A DNA stretch of 64,000 nt. It comes from Closterium sp. NIES-65. Taxonomy: Eukaryota; Streptophyta; Zygnematophyceae; Desmidiales; Closteriaceae. The position numbers were made by a program, and so were the translations under genes. Under the pieces are notes generated by a model, which did not search any database, was not told the DNA's origin, and saw only the letters and a list, made by a program, of their open reading frames with translations. The stretch is from NCBI GenBank assembly GCA_948144175.1, contig CANXME010000213.1:992001-1056000 (forward strand), read 5' to 3'. Position 1 is the stretch's first letter; each line of letters begins with the position of its first letter. Below, one piece after another: positions 23,047 through 33,310 of this stretch.

Positions 23047-26000
23047 TCAAGAGGAGAGCAAGTGAGGCAAGACAGGCACAAGACCCAACTGCGTGCAGCA
23101 ACGCTGATGATCACAAGGCGCAAGTGCCTTGGTGAAGACATCAGCAGTGTTGGCCTCAGAGGCCACGTACGCAAGTCGCAGCTGTCCACGCTGCTGTAGC
23201 TCACGAGCAAGAAAGTAGCGAAGAGCAATGTGCTTCGTTCTGTGCTCCAGTCGCTGCTCTCGACACAAGGCCAGCATGGCCTTGTTGTCTACGTACAGGA
23301 CTGGAGGAGAACGAGGCTGCTCTCCAAGGTCGGTCAGCAGGTAGGTGAGCCAGCGTAACTCCTGTGCAGCCATAGCCCCAGCGTAGATCTCAGCCTCACA
23401 ACTGGAGCCGAGAACAGAAGACGAGCGGGTAGCCCGCCACGAGACAGAGCCGGAACCAAGGCTGAAGGTGTAACCCTGTGACGACCGCTGCGTAGCCTGG
23501 TCGTCAGCCCAAGAAGCGTCTGCGTGCCCAGTGAGGACCACTGGACTGCGCCCTCCAAGCACTAGCCCCATGCCCGACGTACTGCACAAGTAGCGCAACA
23601 CCCTCTTCGCTGCAGCCATGTGCTCTGGTCGGTGTCTCCCAGGAGCAACAAAGCGTGCGAGAATGCTAAGAGGGTATGCGAGGTCAGGTCGTGTGCAGGT
23701 CATCAGGTACATGAGGCAGCCAACAAGCTCTGCAAACGGGCCACTCGACTCTACGGACTCATCCGAAGGCAGAGCTGAGAGCGAGTGGCGAGTAGGCAGA
23801 GGAGTGGCCTGAGGCGAGGAGTACGTGAAGCCGAAGCGCTGAAGGACCTGCTGCACCATGTGTGACTGAGTCAGGGTAATGGTGCGGCGTGCTCTGTCCC
23901 GGGTGATCTGCAAGCCAAGGTAGCTGCGCAGTTCACCCAGGTCAGTGCACGTGTGTCTCTTCTGCAGCTCGGACTTCACGTAGGCGAGTCCAGCAGTGTC
24001 AGCTGTGGCAAAGACCAAGTCGTCGACGTACACGAGGATGTAGAACGGCGGCAGAGAGGTGTCGGTGCGCAGAAACAGCGACGGGTCGGCAGTGGAAGGA
24101 GCAAACCCAAGTGCCGCGAGCGTAGTCCTCAGTGTGTCGTGCCACTCACGTGGCGCCTGGCGGAGACCGTAGACTGGACGCCGGAGACTCCACTGGGTAC
24201 CAGGAGGGAAGGACCCAGTGAAGCCAGGTGGGCGACGCAGCCAGATCTCCTCGTGCAGGCTGCCCTGCAAGAAAGCAGTGCTGAAGTCGAGAGAGTGCAG
24301 CTCGTAGTCACGGTGAGCAGCAACGTGTAGCAGAACCCGAAGAGTGGTCATCTTCGGGGTGGGGGAGAAGGTCTGAAAGTAGTCAACCCCCTGCCGCTGA
24401 CTTAAGCCACGAGCCACGTAACGCGCCTTGAAGACAGGCGGAGAACCCGGCGGCCGCTTCACCCTGAAAATCCACATGCCACTGACGATGTTCGCCCCAG
24501 GAGGGGGAACAGCGTCAACGTTGGTGCCTGTGGACTTCCAGGAAGCCATCTCTGCATCCATAGCTGCCTGCCACTGAGAGGAGTAGGGACCCTCTATCGC
24601 CTCCGCGTAAGAGCGCGGAGTCGGGATGTCTGGTGCATCCGGGTCTCCCTCAGGGGCTAGCAGTACAGACGCGAGACGAGGTGAAGCGGCGGCCAGACAC
24701 TGGAACTCCTCCTGCCTGTCCTCAAGGACGTCCGTGCCAAGGGCACACTCACCCCCGACGGACGGAGGACAGGCGGACGCAGACTCAGTGACAAGACGAG
24801 CAGCGTAGTCTAGACGACAGCGCGCAGCAAAGTCGACAAGCTCAGTGACAAGGGCAGACGCAGCAGACGACTCGAAGGAGGGGTCAGTGACAGCAGTAGC
24901 CAGGAGACGCGTGACAGTAGGACTGGCAGCACGAAGAGCGTCCGACTCCGGGTCGGCAAGAGCAGGAAGAGAGGAAGCAGGAGGAGAAGGCAAAGGGGCA
25001 CGCAGGGGAGCAGTGGACGGACGCAGTGACATCCGGTGCGTGCCAGGGACAGGAGGAGGACGCTGACGCGAGCCGCGACCACTAGCGCGCTCAGTACGAA
25101 CAGGCGACACAGGACGAGACGCAGGCTCACGACGCTCAGTAAGACCTCCAGTCGGACCAGCGTAGGGAGAAGGAGCAGGCAAAGGGGAGGCAGGCTGTAG
25201 CTGTGGCTGTGACCGGACAGGCTGCAGACCCTCTAAGGGAGGAGGAGGAGGTGTAAGACCAAGAACCTGCTGCAGGAGCGGAACGAAGTACGGTCGGGGC
25301 CGCGCGGCGACGCTAGAAACAGCAGGAACAGCACCAACAGCCCCGGCAGGAGCACCCACTCCAGCAGCACCTCCAGCAGCACCACCAGAAGCTCCAGAAC
25401 CTCCAGCCGCAGCACCAGGAGCACTGTCAGTCGTGCCGCCAACGGCAGGCTCAGCGCCAACACCCTCAGCAGGACTAGCTCCAGGAGAACTCTCAGACTT
25501 AGCAGCTCCAGCACCCACAGTACGAGCGCCGGCGGGGCGCGCAGCAGCAGTACCCTCTGCACCAGCAGCACGCCTCCAGCGCCCGGCAAACCACTCACGC
25601 AGCTCCTGTGGGGAGAGTGGCTCCCGGCGAGACGAAGCACCCCCACGCACAGCACCTCCAGGCTCAGCACCCCTAGACACAGCACCCCCAGGCTCAGCAC
25701 CCCCAGGCACAGCACCCCCAGGCACAGCACCTCCAGGCTCAGCACCCCCAGGCACAGCACCCCCAGGCTCAGCACCCCCAGGCTCAGCACCCCCAAACTC
25801 GGCACCTCCAGGCTCAGCACCCCCAGACTCCGCACCCCCAGGCTCAGCTCCCGCAGCAGCACCAGAGTCACCAGTGACCTCGACAGGCTCGACCGCGTCT
25901 ACCTGGGACACACCTGAAGGGGCAGGACCCTGAGGGGGGAGGGGGACTACCGGGGGGGGACCTGGTACCAAGAAGAGCGGGGGTGGGGGGAGGGACGGAG

Positions 26001-28971
26001 TGCGGTAGGGGAAGAGGCGGTAGTAGGGTACCGACTCGTCGAACGTGACGTCCTGGGAGGACAGAACACGTCGAGAGGTGGGGTGGTAAAACTGCCACCC
26101 AGGGGCGTCGGGGGGGAACCCCAGGAAGACGCAGGGAGAAGCACGAGGGGACAGCTTGTCCGCAGACAGGTCGCGAACAAACGCCCGAGATCCCCAGACC
26201 CGGAACGCCGACGCATCGCCAACCTTCCCAGTCCACAGCAGGGCTGGGGAGGTCTCCGGTCGAGAGACCCTGGGGTGGAGGTTGATCTGGTGCGCCGCGT
26301 ACCTGACCGCAAACGGCCACAGAAAATGGGGAGCAGCCGCATGCATCATGGACGTACGAGCGACGTCCATGACCATGCCAATGCGGCGCTCAGCAATCCC
26401 ATTCTGCTGCGGTGAGTCCGGAAGCGTGAAGGTCTGACGGATGCCTCGCGCACGACAGTAGGCACTCAGGAGGCCAGAGGAGAACTCTCCGCCTCTGTCC
26501 GAGTGCAGACGCAAAACAGGGAAGTCAGAGCCAAAGCTCCTCCGAAGCTGGAGACGAGCTACGCGGATCCAGTCGATCAACACCGCAGTGACCTCACCCT
26601 TGCTGCGCAAGGGGAAGACTGTGGTGTAACGCGAGTAGTCGTCAACCACCAGCAGGAAGTAGCGCTCCTGACCCTGTCCACGGACGCGGGCTGGGCCCCA
26701 CACATCCATGTGAAGCGTCTGCAACGGGGCCTCTGTCGGAGGAAACTGGGAGGAGTGAGGGGCAGCACGCTGGCGCCCCTCGACACAGGGGACACAGGTG
26801 GGGCCAGGGCCCGGAGGGAGGGGAGGGAGAGACCGGGGAAGACCAGACACAAGGACTCGCGAGGCCATGCCTCTGAGCCGAAGCAGAGAGGGGTGGCCAA
26901 GGCGGTGGTGCCAGAGGAGGGTCTCGTGAGACAGACGACGGCACGAGCAGGGGGCAGACTCAGGACCAGACCTGGACGCTGCAGCAAACACCTGACCAGA
27001 CGAAGTGACCCTACCAGACTCAGCACCTGGAGGAGAAGCAGTGGTCAGAGTGTACAGGCTCGACCCTGGCTGACGTGTAAACGTAGCCAGGTGGCGACCT
27101 GTATCCGCCTCCGTGCAGTGGGTCACCCGCTGACGAGCAGGGGTGAACTGGTGGACACCCGCATCCTGGAGGTCAGCACCACTCACCAAGTTCGTCGAGA
27201 ACGAGGGGAGGTAAAGACCAGTCAGGGTGCCAGAGGGGGCCGCCGGACACGGGAGGACAGTGGAGAAGCGAGACAGGACAGGCCCCCCAGAGGGGTCAGC
27301 CAGGGACACCGCAACCGGCCGACTAAGCGGCGTGAGAGTGGTGCGGTCCCGAAAGAAGGAGCGAGACGCTCCAGAGTCAAGGGTGAAGGTGTGGGAGGCC
27401 GAAGCCGACACAGTACTTGAGAGGGCAGACTCACCAGCACCTGAGAGCACAGACGCACTGGCACCTAGAGCAGCAGCCTCACTAGTACCTGACGCGGCAG
27501 TACCAATGCCCGGGTCGGGCGGGAAACACCGGTAACAGTCATCCTCATCACTACCAATCGCAGCATACATAGCAGAGAGAATAGCATCAAAATCAAGATC
27601 ATAAATAGCTACACCAGCCCTAGACAGCTCTCCCCAGCGGGGGATCTCAGCTGCCTCCGGAAACTGCTGACGCCAGGCGTCAGTCAGGCGGCCAAAGCAG
27701 CGGCGGGCAGTGTGGGCGCCTCCACACCTCTCCCCTGCACGGTCACCGGTGCGGAGAACGTAGGGGCAAGGACCAAGCGCACCACCACGCTGACGCTGCG
27801 AGTACCACTCACGGAGCTGCTGAGGGGCGGGGACGGTGCGAGAGCGCTGCTGGTGCTGTGGCTGCTGCTGCGGCTGCTGCTGCTGCTGCTGCTGGCGCTG
27901 ACCACCCCCGGAGCTGCTCCGCTGAGACGAGCCACTCCGACCCCCGCCTCCACTGCCACCCCCGCCTCCACCGCCACCCCCGTCTCCACCTCCACCTCCC
28001 CCACCAGGACCGTCGCTCCCACCGCTCCCACCGCCTCCTCCGCTACCACCTCCGCCGCCACCTCCGCCTCCACCGCCGCCACCAGTACCTCCACTCCCGC
28101 CACCACCCCCACCGCCACCCCCACTCCCCCCGCCACCCCCACCGCCTCCTCCACCGCCCCCTCTAGCTCCACCCGCTCCCTTGCCCCCCTTGCCCTTGCC
28201 AGCGCGACGTCTGCTGCTGGGGGCAGACGCCGCGCCGACCGACTCAAAACCAGTGAGGTCGGCCGCAGCGGCAGAGGCGACAGAGGGCAGCAGGGGGGAA
28301 GGACCACACCCCTCAAAGATGGGGGTGCGAGGGTCACCCCGAGAGGCCCCTACAGCGACAATACTCTTCTCAGCCGCTAGCAGGGACTCCTCAAGGAGGT
28401 CGACAGTGAGAGTGGTGGGACAGACAGAGAGAAACTGGTCCCTAACGACACGAAGGGACTCAGGGAGACGGGTGACGAGAAAGTAGAGAGTGATGTACAT
28501 GGGAGGAGGGTTCGCAGCGCGGAACTCAGCAGGAAGGGCAGCGCGGTAGCGGGTGTCACTAGCACGGAGGTGGGTAACGAGGTCAGTGACAGTGGGAAAG
28601 GAAGCGAGGTCAGGGAAGAGAAACGGTAGCATGAGGCGGCTAAGGGTAGCGGAGGAAGGGGAGGAGTAGCGTGCAACTACAGCGTCGTACAAGGCCTGAG
28701 CGGTCTTGCACTGACTAAAGTGGGCACGCTCAGAGGAAGGGAGGTGGCGACGCACAGCAAGACGTGCAGCAGCATCGCGGGTCGCCCACTTGGAGCGAAC
28801 GGCAGAGTCAGCATCAGCAGGTGGGGCAGGGACAGCGCCAGAGACAAAGTCAAAGAGAGAGACCTCATCTATCGCATCACACAGTAAGTACAGCTGCAGG
28901 TCTTCAATCCAGACGGCAAAGTCAATGGCCCTCCCCTCAGCGTCAAAGGTAAGAACATTGGGGGTGGCCAT
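23047..28971 (-). CDS. Copia gag-pol polyprotein of element B
   Basis: A single frame of about 1974 residues counted from the Met of MATPNVLTFDAEGR, the start shared by the related elements here. An in-frame upstream Met at 29082 would add 37 low-complexity residues. Domains in order: gag (1-about 220); glycine-rich stretch (about 265-370); a Cys/His motif with CGGAHTARRC; protease LDSGAS (about 530); GAG-pre-integrase WHHRLGH; integrase with DVWGP, SDRGGEF and NGIAERR (about 755-860); a linker of GGAEP-type pentapeptides (about 1040-1110); RT with YVDDLVF (about 1650); RNase H with GHADASWADD (about 1815) and a C-terminal segment ending LPHLLSS. Domain order is Copia. The single-frame arrangement is common in Copia, where gag and pol are made as one protein. 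Confidence 0.93.
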   Translation of the reverse strand: MATPNVLTFDAEGRAIDFAVWIEDLQLYLLCDAIDEVSLFDFVSGAVPAPPADADSAVRSKWATRDAAARLAVRRHLPSSERAHFSQCKTAQALYDAVVARYSSPSSATLSRLMLPFLFPDLASFPTVTDLVTHLRASDTRYRAALPAEFRAANPPPMYITLYFLVTRLPESLRVVRDQFLSVCPTTLTVDLLEESLLAAEKSIVAVGASRGDPRTPIFEGCGPSPLLPSVASAAAADLTGFESVGAASAPSSRRRAGKGKGGKGAGGARGGGGGGGGGGGGSGGGGGGGGGSGGTGGGGGGGGGGGGGSGGGGGSGGSDGPGGGGGGGDGGGGGGGGGSGGGGRSGSSQRSSSGGGQRQQQQQQQPQQQPQHQQRSRTVPAPQQLREWYSQRQRGGALGPCPYVLRTGDRAGERCGGAHTARRCFGRLTDAWRQQFPEAAEIPRWGELSRAGVAIYDLDFDAILSAMYAAIGSDEDDCYRCFPPDPGIGTAASGTSEAAALGASASVLSGAGESALSSTVSASASHTFTLDSGASRSFFRDRTTLTPLSRPVAVSLADPSGGPVLSRFSTVLPCPAAPSGTLTGLYLPSFSTNLVSGADLQDAGVHQFTPARQRVTHCTEADTGRHLATFTRQPGSSLYTLTTASPPGAESGRVTSSGQVFAAASRSGPESAPCSCRRLSHETLLWHHRLGHPSLLRLRGMASRVLVSGLPRSLPPLPPGPGPTCVPCVEGRQRAAPHSSQFPPTEAPLQTLHMDVWGPARVRGQGQERYFLLVVDDYSRYTTVFPLRSKGEVTAVLIDWIRVARLQLRRSFGSDFPVLRLHSDRGGEFSSGLLSAYCRARGIRQTFTLPDSPQQNGIAERRIGMVMDVARTSMMHAAAPHFLWPFAVRYAAHQINLHPRVSRPETSPALLWTGKVGDASAFRVWGSRAFVRDLSADKLSPRASPCVFLGFPPDAPGWQFYHPTSRRVLSSQDVTFDESVPYYRLFPYRTPSLPPPPLFLVPGPPPVVPLPPQGPAPSGVSQVDAVEPVEVTGDSGAAAGAEPGGAESGGAEPGGAEFGGAEPGGAEPGGAVPGGAEPGGAVPGGAVPGGAEPGGAVSRGAEPGGAVRGGASSRREPLSPQELREWFAGRWRRAAGAEGTAAARPAGARTVGAGAAKSESSPGASPAEGVGAEPAVGGTTDSAPGAAAGGSGASGGAAGGAAGVGAPAGAVGAVPAVSSVAARPRPYFVPLLQQVLGLTPPPPPLEGLQPVRSQPQLQPASPLPAPSPYAGPTGGLTERREPASRPVSPVRTERASGRGSRQRPPPVPGTHRMSLRPSTAPLRAPLPSPPASSLPALADPESDALRAASPTVTRLLATAVTDPSFESSAASALVTELVDFAARCRLDYAARLVTESASACPPSVGGECALGTDVLEDRQEEFQCLAAASPRLASVLLAPEGDPDAPDIPTPRSYAEAIEGPYSSQWQAAMDAEMASWKSTGTNVDAVPPPGANIVSGMWIFRVKRPPGSPPVFKARYVARGLSQRQGVDYFQTFSPTPKMTTLRVLLHVAAHRDYELHSLDFSTAFLQGSLHEEIWLRRPPGFTGSFPPGTQWSLRRPVYGLRQAPREWHDTLRTTLAALGFAPSTADPSLFLRTDTSLPPFYILVYVDDLVFATADTAGLAYVKSELQKRHTCTDLGELRSYLGLQITRDRARRTITLTQSHMVQQVLQRFGFTYSSPQATPLPTRHSLSALPSDESVESSGPFAELVGCLMYLMTCTRPDLAYPLSILARFVAPGRHRPEHMAAAKRVLRYLCSTSGMGLVLGGRSPVVLTGHADASWADDQATQRSSQGYTFSLGSGSVSWRATRSSSVLGSSCEAEIYAGAMAAQELRWLTYLLTDLGEQPRSPPVLYVDNKAMLALCREQRLEHRTKHIALRYFLARELQQRGQLRLAYVASEANTADVFTKALAPCDHQRCCTQLGLVPVLPHLLSS

Positions 28972-29039
28972 GACAGCAGCTGAAAATCTCACCGGGCGGG
29001 GAGAGGCAGGTAGGTCAGCAGCAGAGGAACAGCAGCACG

Positions 29040-29345
29040 GCTCCGCAGGCGGCTCGGGCGGCGCGGGCGGCTCGGGCGGCACGGGCGGCTCGGCGGCGGC
29101 TCGGGCGGCGGCTCGGCGGCGGCTCGGCGGCGGCTCGGCGGCGGCTCAGGCGGCGGCGGCTCGGCTGCTGCTGGGCGGCGCGGGCGGCTCGGGCGTCACG
29201 GGCGGCTCGGCGGCGGCTCGGGCGGCTCGGCGGCGGCTCGGGCGGCGGCTCGGCGGCGGCTCGGCGGCGGCTCAGCGGCGGCTCGGCGGCGGCTCGGCGG
29301 CGGCTCGGCGGCGGCTCGGCGGCGGCTCAGGCGGCGGCGGCTGCT
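29040..29345. repeat. CTCGGCGGCGG repeats in the leader of element B
   Basis: About 25 imperfect copies of an 11-bp unit CTCGGCGGCGG and variants, between gag and the larger array on its 5' side. Non-coding in the element's orientation. Confidence 0.85.
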
Positions 29346-29357
29346 GCTGGGCGGATC

Positions 29358-29815
29358 GGCGGGGCCGCGTAGCAGAGTGGCGGCGGGGCCGCGACCGAAG
29401 AGAGCGGCGGGGCCGCGTAGCAGAGGGCGGCGGGGCCGCGTAGCAGAGGGCGGCGGGGCCGCTACCGAAGAGAGCGGCGGGGCCGCGTAGCAGGGGGCGG
29501 CGGGGCCGCGATCGAAGGGCGGCGGGGCCGCGTGGCAGAGGGCGGCGGGGCCGCGTAGCAGAGGGCGGCGGGGCCGCGTGGCAAAGGGCGGCGGGGCCGC
29601 GATCGAAGGGCGGCGGGGCCGCGTGGCAGAGGGCGGCGGGGCCGCGTAGCAGAGGGCGGCGGGGCCGCGTAGCCGAGGGCGGCGGGGCCGCGATCGAAGG
29701 GCGGCGGCGGGGCCGCGTAGCAGAGGGCGGCGGGGCCGCGATCGAAGGGCGGCGGGGCCGCTAGGGAAGGGCGGCGGAGCCGCGAGGGGAAGGGCGGCGC
29801 AACGGTCCGCTAGGG
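29358..29815. repeat. GGCGGGGCCGCGTAGCAGAG array in the leader of element B
   Basis: About 20 units of 20-24 bp built on GGCGGCGGGGCCGCG followed by TAGCAGAG, ATCGAAG or TGGCAGAG. Very GC-rich, between primer site and gag. No counterpart unit sequence in the leaders of the other Copia elements. Confidence 0.88.
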
Positions 29816-30048
29816 GCGACACGACGGGTCGCTAAAAAAAAAAACGCGCCTCGGGGCGCGGTTCGGTGGGCCCTAGAAGCAGTCCCTAGGAGGGAACCTG
29901 CTCTGATTCCATGTGAAAACAAAGAACGAGAATGGAATCACTATGAACGAAGAGGGTACAAATAGGAAACCCTAATTGGGTTGTACCCCCTATGGGATAC
30001 CCCACTATAGCCTACAGACACAAGTAAGCTATAAGTTCTGACAGTCGT

Positions 30049-30340
30049 AACAACGGACGAGCTTACACGCAGTGTTGAGGAAAGTGATAATGCCGGCACC
30101 AGCAATTGCAGTTACTACGATCAAGATCAAGCCGATGAGCCCGCCCCGTTCACCCCTATGAACAAGAACGTAATAGTGAAAGGGTGGCTGTTCGACGTGG
30201 AGGTCTTCTTTACTGCGGCAAGTGTTGACGATGATGCCACGCGTATTAACTATGCGGTTTTGCTTCTCCAAGGACCCGCACTGGAGTGGTGGCGATGTAC
30301 CTTGGACACGGGGACCCCGACAGGTGTGACTCATGCGGCA
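30049..30340 (+). pseudogene. Gypsy G1 gag fragment
   Basis: Part of the Gypsy gag between insertions B and D, recognised by VKGWLFDVEVFF and by LLLQGPALEWWR, the conserved capsid motif of Ty3/Gypsy gag. Fossil piece. Confidence 0.8.
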
Positions 30341-30345
30341 GACGG

Positions 30346-31895
30346 TGTCATAATATTATGCTTGTCTAGTCTGTAGTGGGGTACTTAATAGTGAGCATAA
30401 CCCTTTTGGGCTTGCTATTTGTATCCCCCTCCTTTCTAGTTCAAACTCTCTTTTGCCTATTCTCTCTTGCCTAGCTAGCTAAACCCTAGCTATGGCTCCT
30501 ACATTCTAGCTGTTATTCTGGCATGCTATCAGAGCGGTTACGCTCTTGGCCTGTGGGCCCACCTGCTTCCGCTGCCCTACTATGTGCCGCGCGCACTGTG
30601 GCGCGCGATGTTCGATTTTTCTTCCCGCCACACGCTCGGGGCGCGTGGTGGTTTTCTGCCCGCCACGTGCTCGGGGCGCATGGCGGTTTCCTGCCCGCCG
30701 CGCGCCTGGGGCGCGCGCGGCGGTTTCGTCGCCCGACGCGGCGCCCCGGGGCCCGCGCCTTGCCTCTCCTTTTGTCGCCCGTCGGCGCGCGCCGGGGACC
30801 CGTGCGTCGCCTTCCGTCATCCGTCGTTGCACCCCCGGGGACCAGCGGGCTCCCCCTGTTGTTCGTCGCGGCGCCCTCGGGGACCCGTGTGCGGCCCCCC
30901 CCGTCGCCCGTCATGGCGCCCCCCGTCGACCCGCCCGCCGCCCTTGGGGACCCGCGCGCCCGTTCCCGTCGACCTGCGCGCCCCTCCCGTGGACTCGTGC
31001 GCCGCTCACGGGGACCTCCCCGGCTGCCCCCGTCGACCTGCGCGCCCCTCCCATGGACCCGCGCGCCGCCCCCGGGGACCTCCGCGGCCGCCCCCGTCGA
31101 CCCGCACGCAGCCTCCCCCCCCCCCCCCCCCCCCCTTTCTTCTTCGCCTCCCTGCTACGCATGCAGCTGTGGGGTGGAGGGTATGGGGGTGGCGGGTGTG
31201 TGAGCAATCACCTGCTCCTCCTCCTCCTTCGTCTCCCACTGCTGCAGCTGCCGCTGAGGGGGGTGGGTGTGTGGGAGCCGAGGGAGAGGTGCTATAGGGG
31301 GGTGACGTGGGAGTGGAGCTAGGGGTGCAGCAAGGGGTGTGTGCAAGGGGGGTGGGATAGTTGGGGGAGGTTGAGCGGAGGTTGAGCGGAGGTTGAGCTG
31401 TCGTGTCGCCAGCAGCGCCAGTAGTCCGGAGGCTACAATCTCCGGTAGTCGCCAGTCGCCCGTGGGTCAGTTGCTCCAGCCGCCCGGCATAGCCGCGGAG
31501 CCAGTTACTCCTATAGTCCGGGCCTTTTCTTCGGTAGCCACTGAGCCAGCCGCTATCGTGTGTCTGCAGCTTCCGTCGTCGCCTCCCATCTCCCCTCCTC
31601 TCACATTTCCTCCTCCTCACTGGCCCTCTGTGAATGCCTCTAGCTTTGCTTGTACTTGTGAACCTGCTCTATGACTGCTTGCTGTGCTGATTATACCCCA
31701 CTTTGACTATGGGGGTGTGTCAGAATATTATGCTTGTCTAGTCTGTAGTGGGGTACTCAATAGTGAGTATAACCCTTTTGGGCTTGCTATTTGTATCCCC
31801 CTCTTTTCGAGTTCAAACTCTCTTTTGCTTATTCTCTCTTGCCTAGCTAGCTAAACCCTAGCTATGGCTCATGCATTCTAGCTGCACTTCTAACA
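30346..31895 (+). mobile_element. Gene-less LTR retrotransposon (element D, LARD/TRIM type)
   Basis: Two 178-bp LTRs (30346-30523 and 31718-31895) with about a dozen differences, flanked by a perfect duplication GACGG (30341-30345 and 31896-31900). The primer site TGCTATCAGAGCGG follows the 5' LTR. The 1.2-kb interior is GC-rich and low-complexity (about 30560-31130), with no gag or pol domain in any frame. Its end CCCCACTTTGACTATGGGGG before the 3' LTR is nearly identical to that of the Copia elements around it, suggesting they move it. It sits in Gypsy gag. Confidence 0.9.
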
Positions 31896-31900
31896 GACGG

Positions 31901-32739
31901 GACCTCAACCTCCGCTAATCAAAGGGCATAATAAATATTTGGTGTGACCAAAATTCGCGCATAGAAGGAGTGGGGCGCAGCCTAGCGGGATCGCTTCGAG
32001 CATGTTTCTGCCCTGGAACAAGCTCGCATGAAGTTGCATACCTGGTCGCACTTGACATTTAGACTAAATTACGTCGTTTAGGGCGCTTGCCGATTAAGTG
32101 GACGACATGGCGGACCTGGAGTGGTTGGACAATACATCAGCGGCTTGAAGTACGAGATACAGTACAAGGTCCGCCGAAGCCGCCTGGTTACATTCCTGAA
32201 AGCCGTGCAATTGGCCGAGTCTACAGATACGTTGATGCAGTGGGCGAGGCCGAGTTTTCGAGAGGGAAACTGTTTCACAGATAGACCCAGCGGGCCACGA
32301 TTAACGGAGTCAATGCACCCGACCGCCCTTTCACAGGGTTGTGTTATAAGTGCGGGAAGTCGGGTCACATATATAGAGACTGCCCCGACAAAATGCCGTG
32401 GAAGAAGAACGGCGGAAAAGAGCAGGGAAATGGGAAGAGTCAGTAATAAAAGGCCCACCTACTGGCTATGCTCTGTCGCACCGAGTCGTGATTCCGATGC
32501 ATGCAATCGATTGCACTCGACCGAAAGGGGATAGCAATGAGGATTTAAAAAATGTTCATCGATGGCGGGGCTAGCCATAGCCTCTCCAATCTGGCAACAA
32601 AAAAAAGCAAGTTGCAGCTGGACAGATGCCTACGAAGTTGATGCTTGCCTCGTGGATGGGACGCCTCTTGCGGTTTTGGAGGAAACACGGATGGCGCGCA
32701 TTGAGAGCGGCGACGATTTTGGCTTTAGCATGAAGTTCC
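31901..32739 (+). pseudogene. Gypsy G1 gag C-terminus, zinc knuckle and protease start
   Basis: Decayed gag, then a CCHC knuckle CYKCGKSGHIYRDCP (about 32341-32385) and a protease-like FIDGGASHS (about 32555-32580). Broken in several places. It ends where the next Copia element begins. Confidence 0.75.
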
Positions 32740-32999
32740 TGTCAGACTTATATGATCTAGCCTGTGTAGGCTGTAGCGGGTTAGATACTAAGGGGTACAC
32801 AATTCTAGGGTTTCATATTTGTATCACACTCATTCCTTAGTCAATCATTCCTCGTGATTCTCACATGGTATAGAGCAGGTTCCCTAGTGGGAACGTTTCC
32901 TACGGCCCACCACTGAAAATCGATTTTTTTTTTCCTGCCCGGAGCGCGCTTCACGTGTGCCTACCCTCCCGTCGCGTCCCCTGCCCTTAGCGGCCCGTC

Positions 33000-33310
33000 G
33001 CGCCCTCTTACGGCCCCTCGCGGCCCCCCCTCCCACGGCCCTTCGCGGCCCCTTCGCGGCTCCCTTGCGGCCCCTTTGCCGCCCTTCGCGACCCCTCTAA
33101 CGGTCCTTCACGGCCCCTTGCGGCCCATCGCGGCCCCTTTGCGGCCCCTCGCGGCCTCGTCGCCGCCCTTCGCGGCCCCTACGCGGCCCCTTCTCAGCCC
33201 GGCCGCCATCCTTCGCGGCCCCTTCACGGCCCTTCGTGGCCCCTTCGCCGCCCTTAGCGGCCCCCTTCTCCGCTCCTCCGCGGCCCCCTTCTTGGCTCCT
33301 TCACGACCCT
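33000..33310. repeat. GC-rich leader repeat of element E
   Basis: Degenerate CGGCCCCTTCGCGGCCC-type units between primer site and gag, similar in style to those of element A. Confidence 0.7.

Larger units (their letters stand above)
22718..30043 (-). mobile_element. Copia LTR retrotransposon (element B), looks whole and young
   Basis: Minus-strand element with 132-bp LTRs at 29912-30043 (5') and 22718-22849 (3'). They differ at one position by my count (about 99% identical). A perfect duplication GTCGT flanks it (22713-22717 and 30044-30048). The primer site TGGAATCAGAGCAGG abuts the 5' LTR, and a G-rich tract precedes the 3' LTR. One long open frame holds gag through RNase H. It sits in the leader of the Gypsy element, so it is younger than that. 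No obvious break is seen. Confidence 0.95.

Noticed and set aside
30523-31322. Overlapping long frames inside element D as a gag or accessory gene
   Set aside because: Three overlapping low-complexity frames on GC-rich DNA, with no recognisable motif and no conserved start.
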